DNA of 64,000 bases from JBAZAX01 sp964568625 (GTDB lineage: Bacteria > Babelota > Babeliae > Babelales > RVW-14): contig CAZMQG010000004.1 in assembly GCA_964568625.1 (NCBI GenBank), positions 36,659-100,658 of the forward strand, in the 5' to 3' direction. Shown in pieces: positions 61,101-64,000 of this stretch. The notes under the pieces were generated by a model. It saw only the letters and a list, made by a program, of their open reading frames with translations. It made no database searches and was not told the DNA's origin. The translations under genes were made by a program, and so were the position numbers. Positions within the stretch are counted from its first letter, which is position 1, and each line of letters begins with the position of its first letter.

Positions 61101-61688
61101 TTATAAAGTATCATTTCTTGTAAAGCAAACAGGAAATAACCCATCGTGTCCCCATGTATCGCAATATCCCAGTTGTTCAATCGATTCAGGACTAGAAAGT
61201 AATTGCATCACAAAACCTGAGCAACTAAAAATTATTGTTCCTAAAATAAAACATGCCGTTGTTATTTTACAACGATAACTTCTTCTTTGACCGTAAACCC
61301 ATTTTTCAAACAACTCTTTAACACTTGGCATAAGCTGTTCGTAATACTGCCAAACCAATTTTTCTACACCTGTTGGATCACTTTTATGAAGTTGCTCTAC
61401 CTGATTAAGTAGATGAGCCGCCAACTCTCTCTCTTTGTAAAGATTAAGTCTCCCTGACTTTAATAAATCAAATCCGGCCTCAAGACTGTATAAATTTGTT
61501 TCTGGATATCCTCGCTTATATTCGCACATAAATTTTTGAACATCCAATCTATTGTGCTCATCCATTTTTTGGTCCAATAAAAGCGTATACGTCGACTCAC
61601 GGGTTCCCATTCCGTTTACCCATTGAAATAGCATAACTATTAACCCTAAAACATATGTGCCTAATCTAAGATGCCAAGTAATAATCAT
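61101..61688 (-). CDS. Exported or membrane protein of unknown function
   Basis: 195 residues, not recognised. An N-terminal hydrophobic segment (6-25) ends in WVNG-M, like other exported proteins here. A helical middle follows (LLNQVEQLHKSDPTGVEKLVWQYYEQ), then a C-terminal membrane helix (about 145-165, ACFILGTIIFSCSGFVM) and a Cys-containing tail. The middle-plus-helix arrangement resembles the gene at 63175-63744 (CRYKI before a C-terminal helix), suggesting a loose family. Converges on the ABC-F gene 14 bp away. Confidence 0.68.
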   Translation of the reverse strand: MIITWHLRLGTYVLGLIVMLFQWVNGMGTRESTYTLLLDQKMDEHNRLDVQKFMCEYKRGYPETNLYSLEAGFDLLKSGRLNLYKERELAAHLLNQVEQLHKSDPTGVEKLVWQYYEQLMPSVKELFEKWVYGQRRSYRCKITTACFILGTIIFSCSGFVMQLLSSPESIEQLGYCDTWGHDGLFPVCFTRNDTL

Positions 61689-61789
61689 AAAAACTTTCTT
61701 TTTTCTTTGACAATTTTTATAAAATTTAGCTTATTATAAAAGATAAAAATAAAAGCTCAATGTTAAGTTTTTAAGAATGAAAGAAGTTA

Positions 61790-62620
61790 ATGCTTTTTAA
61801 TAAAAACACTTTATACGCTTCTATCTTAGTTACAAATATCATCAACTTGTTTATTGTAGAAAATATTCTGTGTATGAAAATAGCACACCCTCATACTATT
61901 TTACCGGAAATTAATATAGGTAGAAGCACAAAACCTTACAAAAAAACTAGTTCTCCAAAAGTCGATTATTTCATGGCTCTTGATCAGGCATTAAGGCTTG
62001 ACCTTGAACTTATGTCTTTTATCGCTATTCCAGAGGATAAGTTATTCCAAGGGCCATTGCAATACGCGTTAACCTTATTTGATAATAATTATCTACTAAA
62101 TGTAGAAAAGCTTAATGCCGTTTATGAACTTATCGATGAAATTTTGAGGATAAAAAATTCCATCCCAGTTAAAAAATTTTATACAAGCTATAAAGGGTTA
62201 ATTCAGCCAAAAATCACAGAATTAATGAGCACCCCTGACAAAACACTAATTTCACTGATGTTTATGATCGAAGATAATCTTATTTCTTATAAAGACATAC
62301 ATGAAAATTTGATATTTGCAGCAAAAGATTATCTAATAGAGCAAACAACGAACTGGCATACTCAACAATTTTATGGAAAAAAATTTGCAACAAGACTACT
62401 TTTTTTTAGTGGCGAAGGATATAAACAAGCATTGGAAAACATCGAAAAAACAACCCCTTGGAATAAAAAAAATGCATCAATTTTTTTTAATGTAAGTGAT
62501 ACTGTCAATTTTGCAATTATCTTAATTGAATTATTCAACGACATAAGAGTTCAAAGTAGAATTTGCATTGCATCGCCAAAAATCATGTTCCTCCTAAAAA
62601 ATACAAGGATAATTTCGTGA
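61790..62620 (+). CDS. Exported protein of unknown function
   Basis: 276 residues, not recognised. The N-terminal hydrophobic stretch (about 9-27) ends VENILC before MKIAHPH, the same small-residue-Met junction as other exported proteins. The body is helical, with basic and amphipathic segments (KKFYTSYKGLIQPKITELM, KYKDIHENLIFAAKDYLIEQ). Its last codons overlap the start of the Nudix gene by 4 bp (GTGA), so the two are coupled. No function inferred. Confidence 0.68.
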   Translation: MLFNKNTLYASILVTNIINLFIVENILCMKIAHPHTILPEINIGRSTKPYKKTSSPKVDYFMALDQALRLDLELMSFIAIPEDKLFQGPLQYALTLFDNNYLLNVEKLNAVYELIDEILRIKNSIPVKKFYTSYKGLIQPKITELMSTPDKTLISLMFMIEDNLISYKDIHENLIFAAKDYLIEQTTNWHTQQFYGKKFATRLLFFSGEGYKQALENIEKTTPWNKKNASIFFNVSDTVNFAIILIELFNDIRVQSRICIASPKIMFLLKNTRIIS

Positions 62621-63039
62621 TAAAAGTAGAATTCCACAACCTCAGAACAATTGAAAATTCTAAACTCGAATTTGCTGTAATTTGTTCCAAATTCAAAGAA
62701 AAATGGATCTGGGTTAAACATAAAAAAAGAATAACATGGGAGATCCCCGGAGGCCGCAGGGAACAAGGAGAAGAAATTTTAAATACCGCCAAACGAGAAC
62801 TGTTTGAAGAAACAGGTGCGACAAATTTTGAGTTAATAGAAACATGTGAATACTCAGTCACAAAAGACACGCAAACACGATACGGCAGACTATATTACGC
62901 CGTAATCAAAGAATTAAACCAATCACTTGATTTCGAAATAGAAAAAATTCAGTTTTTTGATGAATTACCACAAGCTCTAACATATCCGGAAATTCAACCA
63001 ATTTTATTGAAAAAAGTTATAGAAATTACTACGAAGTGA
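62617..63039 (+). CDS. Nudix hydrolase
   Basis: 140 residues from GTG 62617, chosen because AAGGA lies 7 bases upstream and the GTG overlaps the previous stop (GTGA). Single Nudix domain with a full Nudix box: GGRREQGEEILNTAKRELFEE followed by TGA (GX5EX7REUXEEXGU). These enzymes hydrolyse nucleoside diphosphates linked to another group, or oxidised nucleotides; the substrate is not readable, though a house-cleaning role beside an Ogg-type glycosylase elsewhere in the window is conceivable. The upstream ATG frames are not needed. Confidence 0.88.
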   Translation: MIKVEFHNLRTIENSKLEFAVICSKFKEKWIWVKHKKRITWEIPGGRREQGEEILNTAKRELFEETGATNFELIETCEYSVTKDTQTRYGRLYYAVIKELNQSLDFEIEKIQFFDELPQALTYPEIQPILLKKVIEITTK

Positions 63040-63058
63040 CTAGGGCTAAAGCGATGGA

Positions 63059-63134
63059 TGGTGGAGATGGGCGGATTCGAACCGCTGACCTTCTACGTGC
63101 GAGGCAGACGCTCTACCAACTGAGCTACATCCCC
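63059..63134 (-). tRNA. tRNA-Ala (anticodon CGC)
   Basis: 76 bases with encoded CCA. Acceptor stem GGGGATG/CATCTCC has the G3-U70 pair that identifies alanine tRNA; D-stem GCTC/GAGC; anticodon loop CTCGCAC with anticodon CGC (reads GCG); T-loop TTCGAAT. A candidate promoter lies at 63152-63180. Confidence 0.95.
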
Positions 63135-63151
63135 ACTAAAAACACCTTTTT

Positions 63152-63180
63152 AGAATATCAATTTCAATCACATATTACAA
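63152..63180 (-). promoter_or_regulatory. Candidate promoter of tRNA-Ala
   Basis: On the minus strand TTGTAA, 17-base spacer, TATTCT; its -35 overlaps the 3' end of the upstream gene. Confidence 0.45.
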
Positions 63181-63744
63181 ATAAAATTCTTGCAAAACAA
63201 AGTATCCAACCAAAGAAAAAAAAGCCAACGTTGTGTAAATAGAGCATGTATGGCAACTAGCAAAACGCTGTATTTTGTAACGACATTTTACCAAACATGA
63301 ATCAAATATTTCCTGGAATTCTGGATTTAGAGTATCACGATTCTGTTGAATAAATTCCGTCACTGTTTGCGGATTTTGTTTATAAATTATTTCAATATTC
63401 TTTGCGATTTTAATTGCAAATTGCTTACTCATGCTTTTTGCCTGTGGAGATTGATTTTTAGATAACTGAATTAATGTTTGAATCGCAACGCCAAGCTCTT
63501 GCATATTATTGACAGGAAAGTCTATCACAGCTTCCACTTCTGCGCTTTCATCTGACGCGATTCCCCCATCAACAACCTGCTCAATCCTCTCTGTTAAACA
63601 ATCTGGATCTATATCCATTGGACTGGTTTCCACTAGGCTATCTTTTGTTGCCCACCCCCTCTCCATACACTGAATAAAGCACGGGGTAAAACTTGAGACG
63701 AAAGCCCCAAAACAAGATATGTGCAAAATCAATCTAAAATTCAT
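63175..63744 (-). CDS. Exported protein of unknown function with C-terminal membrane helix
   Basis: 189 residues, not recognised. A signal-like N-terminus ends CFIQC-MERGW. The middle is Asp/Glu/Val-rich then helical (TLIQLSKNQSPQAKSMSKQF, KNIEIIYKQNPQTVTEFIQQ), followed by CRYKIQRFASCHTC and a C-terminal membrane helix (about 168-186, YTTLAFFSLVGYFVLQEF). Its arrangement resembles the gene at 61101-61688. The end overlaps the tRNA-Ala promoter region. A tail-anchored exported protein would be unusual; possibly it stays in the inner membrane. Confidence 0.68.
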   Translation of the reverse strand: MNFRLILHISCFGAFVSSFTPCFIQCMERGWATKDSLVETSPMDIDPDCLTERIEQVVDGGIASDESAEVEAVIDFPVNNMQELGVAIQTLIQLSKNQSPQAKSMSKQFAIKIAKNIEIIYKQNPQTVTEFIQQNRDTLNPEFQEIFDSCLVKCRYKIQRFASCHTCSIYTTLAFFSLVGYFVLQEFYL

Positions 63745-64000
63745 CCAAAACTCCTTTCGTTTTATAAATTAATATTCTTTGAATTTAAAATTTCACCACA
63801 TTCTCCAACAAAAATTTAAATTATAAAATCAGTATAAACAATAAGAACCACTTAAAGTAAAGTAAGCATCTTTAAAATCTTGAATTTTATTAGTCCAAAT
63901 GGCATTTATGAATGCAAATAAGCTTTAATATTGCTTATCAAATGCTTAATTAACGCTAACTCGATAACTCAAAAATAGCTTTAAAAAAATCCTTTCTCAC

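Noticed and set aside
63036..63242. Plus-strand frame with GDGRIRTADLLRARQ-type sequence
   Set aside because: It is the antisense reading of tRNA-Ala, a well-known false gene.
1..64000. CRISPR array or toxin-antitoxin module
   Set aside because: No regularly spaced direct repeats, Cas-like proteins or typical toxin-antitoxin pairs were found.

Overview
The window looks like chromosome from a very AT-rich, diderm, host-dependent bacterium. The best fit is Candidatus Dependentiae (TM6), class Babeliae. This placement is an inference from gene content: many small secreted proteins of unknown function, several secreted ankyrin proteins, an F-box-like/ankyrin protein, a lipoprotein N-acyltransferase (Lnt) and an LptF/G-type permease (which imply an outer membrane), a eukaryote/archaea-type prolyl-tRNA synthetase, and an Ogg2-type glycosylase. 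No 16S rRNA lies in the window, so nothing here proves the taxonomy.

Layout. 1-4.2 kb: a surface-sugar segment with the end of a sugar epimerase, a split transketolase pair and a decayed membrane glycosyltransferase-like gene, interspersed with GC-rich palindromic repeats. 4.2-13 kb: secreted proteins (ankyrin, FKBP lipoprotein, hypotheticals), ileS, and an HtrA-like protease gene bracketed by a perfect 40-bp inverted repeat. 13-19 kb: a two-gene operon for coiled-coil exported proteins, divergent from an operon of two pilin-like proteins, a third small membrane protein and an Lnt-like enzyme. 19-21.5 kb: rplI-dnaB-ruvC. 22-24 kb: two ankyrin genes, one F-box-like. 24.4-27.4 kb: recF and dnaN, divergent from a DNA glycosylase. 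27.5-29.5 kb: a seven-repeat ankyrin gene and two paralogous secreted proteins. 29.6-34 kb: xerD-like recombinase, proS, and a large exported protein with a possible papain-like protease signature. 34-40 kb: gmk, an exported Rossmann-like protein, an EamA transporter, lptF/G-ymdB-rny. 40-45 kb: zapA, rplT, rpmI, infC, recA and a PpiD-like chaperone, all on the minus strand. 45-50 kb: SagB-type oxidoreductase, miaA, carD, and a Wzx-like flippase. 50-57.6 kb: a long skewed intergenic region, dnaK, a membrane-associated MutS-like ATPase, ssb, a CapA-like protein and a secreted hypothetical. 57.7-64 kb: MATE transporter, ABC-F ATPase, three exported hypotheticals, a Nudix hydrolase and tRNA-Ala.

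How the genes fit together. Core replication/repair (dnaB, dnaN, recF, recA, ruvC, ssb, ogg, xerD) and translation genes (ileS, proS, infC, rpmI, rplT, rplI, miaA, tRNA-Ala) are compact and mostly intact. No biosynthetic pathway is complete here. The remaining capacity goes into the cell envelope (Lnt, LptF/G, Wzx, CapA, PpiD) and into exported proteins that may act on a host. Several exported proteins share a small residue followed by Met at the predicted signal-peptide junction, and three ankyrin proteins share a short C-terminal PE-[D/Y]-[I/L]-K motif. Starts were moved from the longest reading frame where a better-placed ribosome binding site was visible; this is noted per gene.
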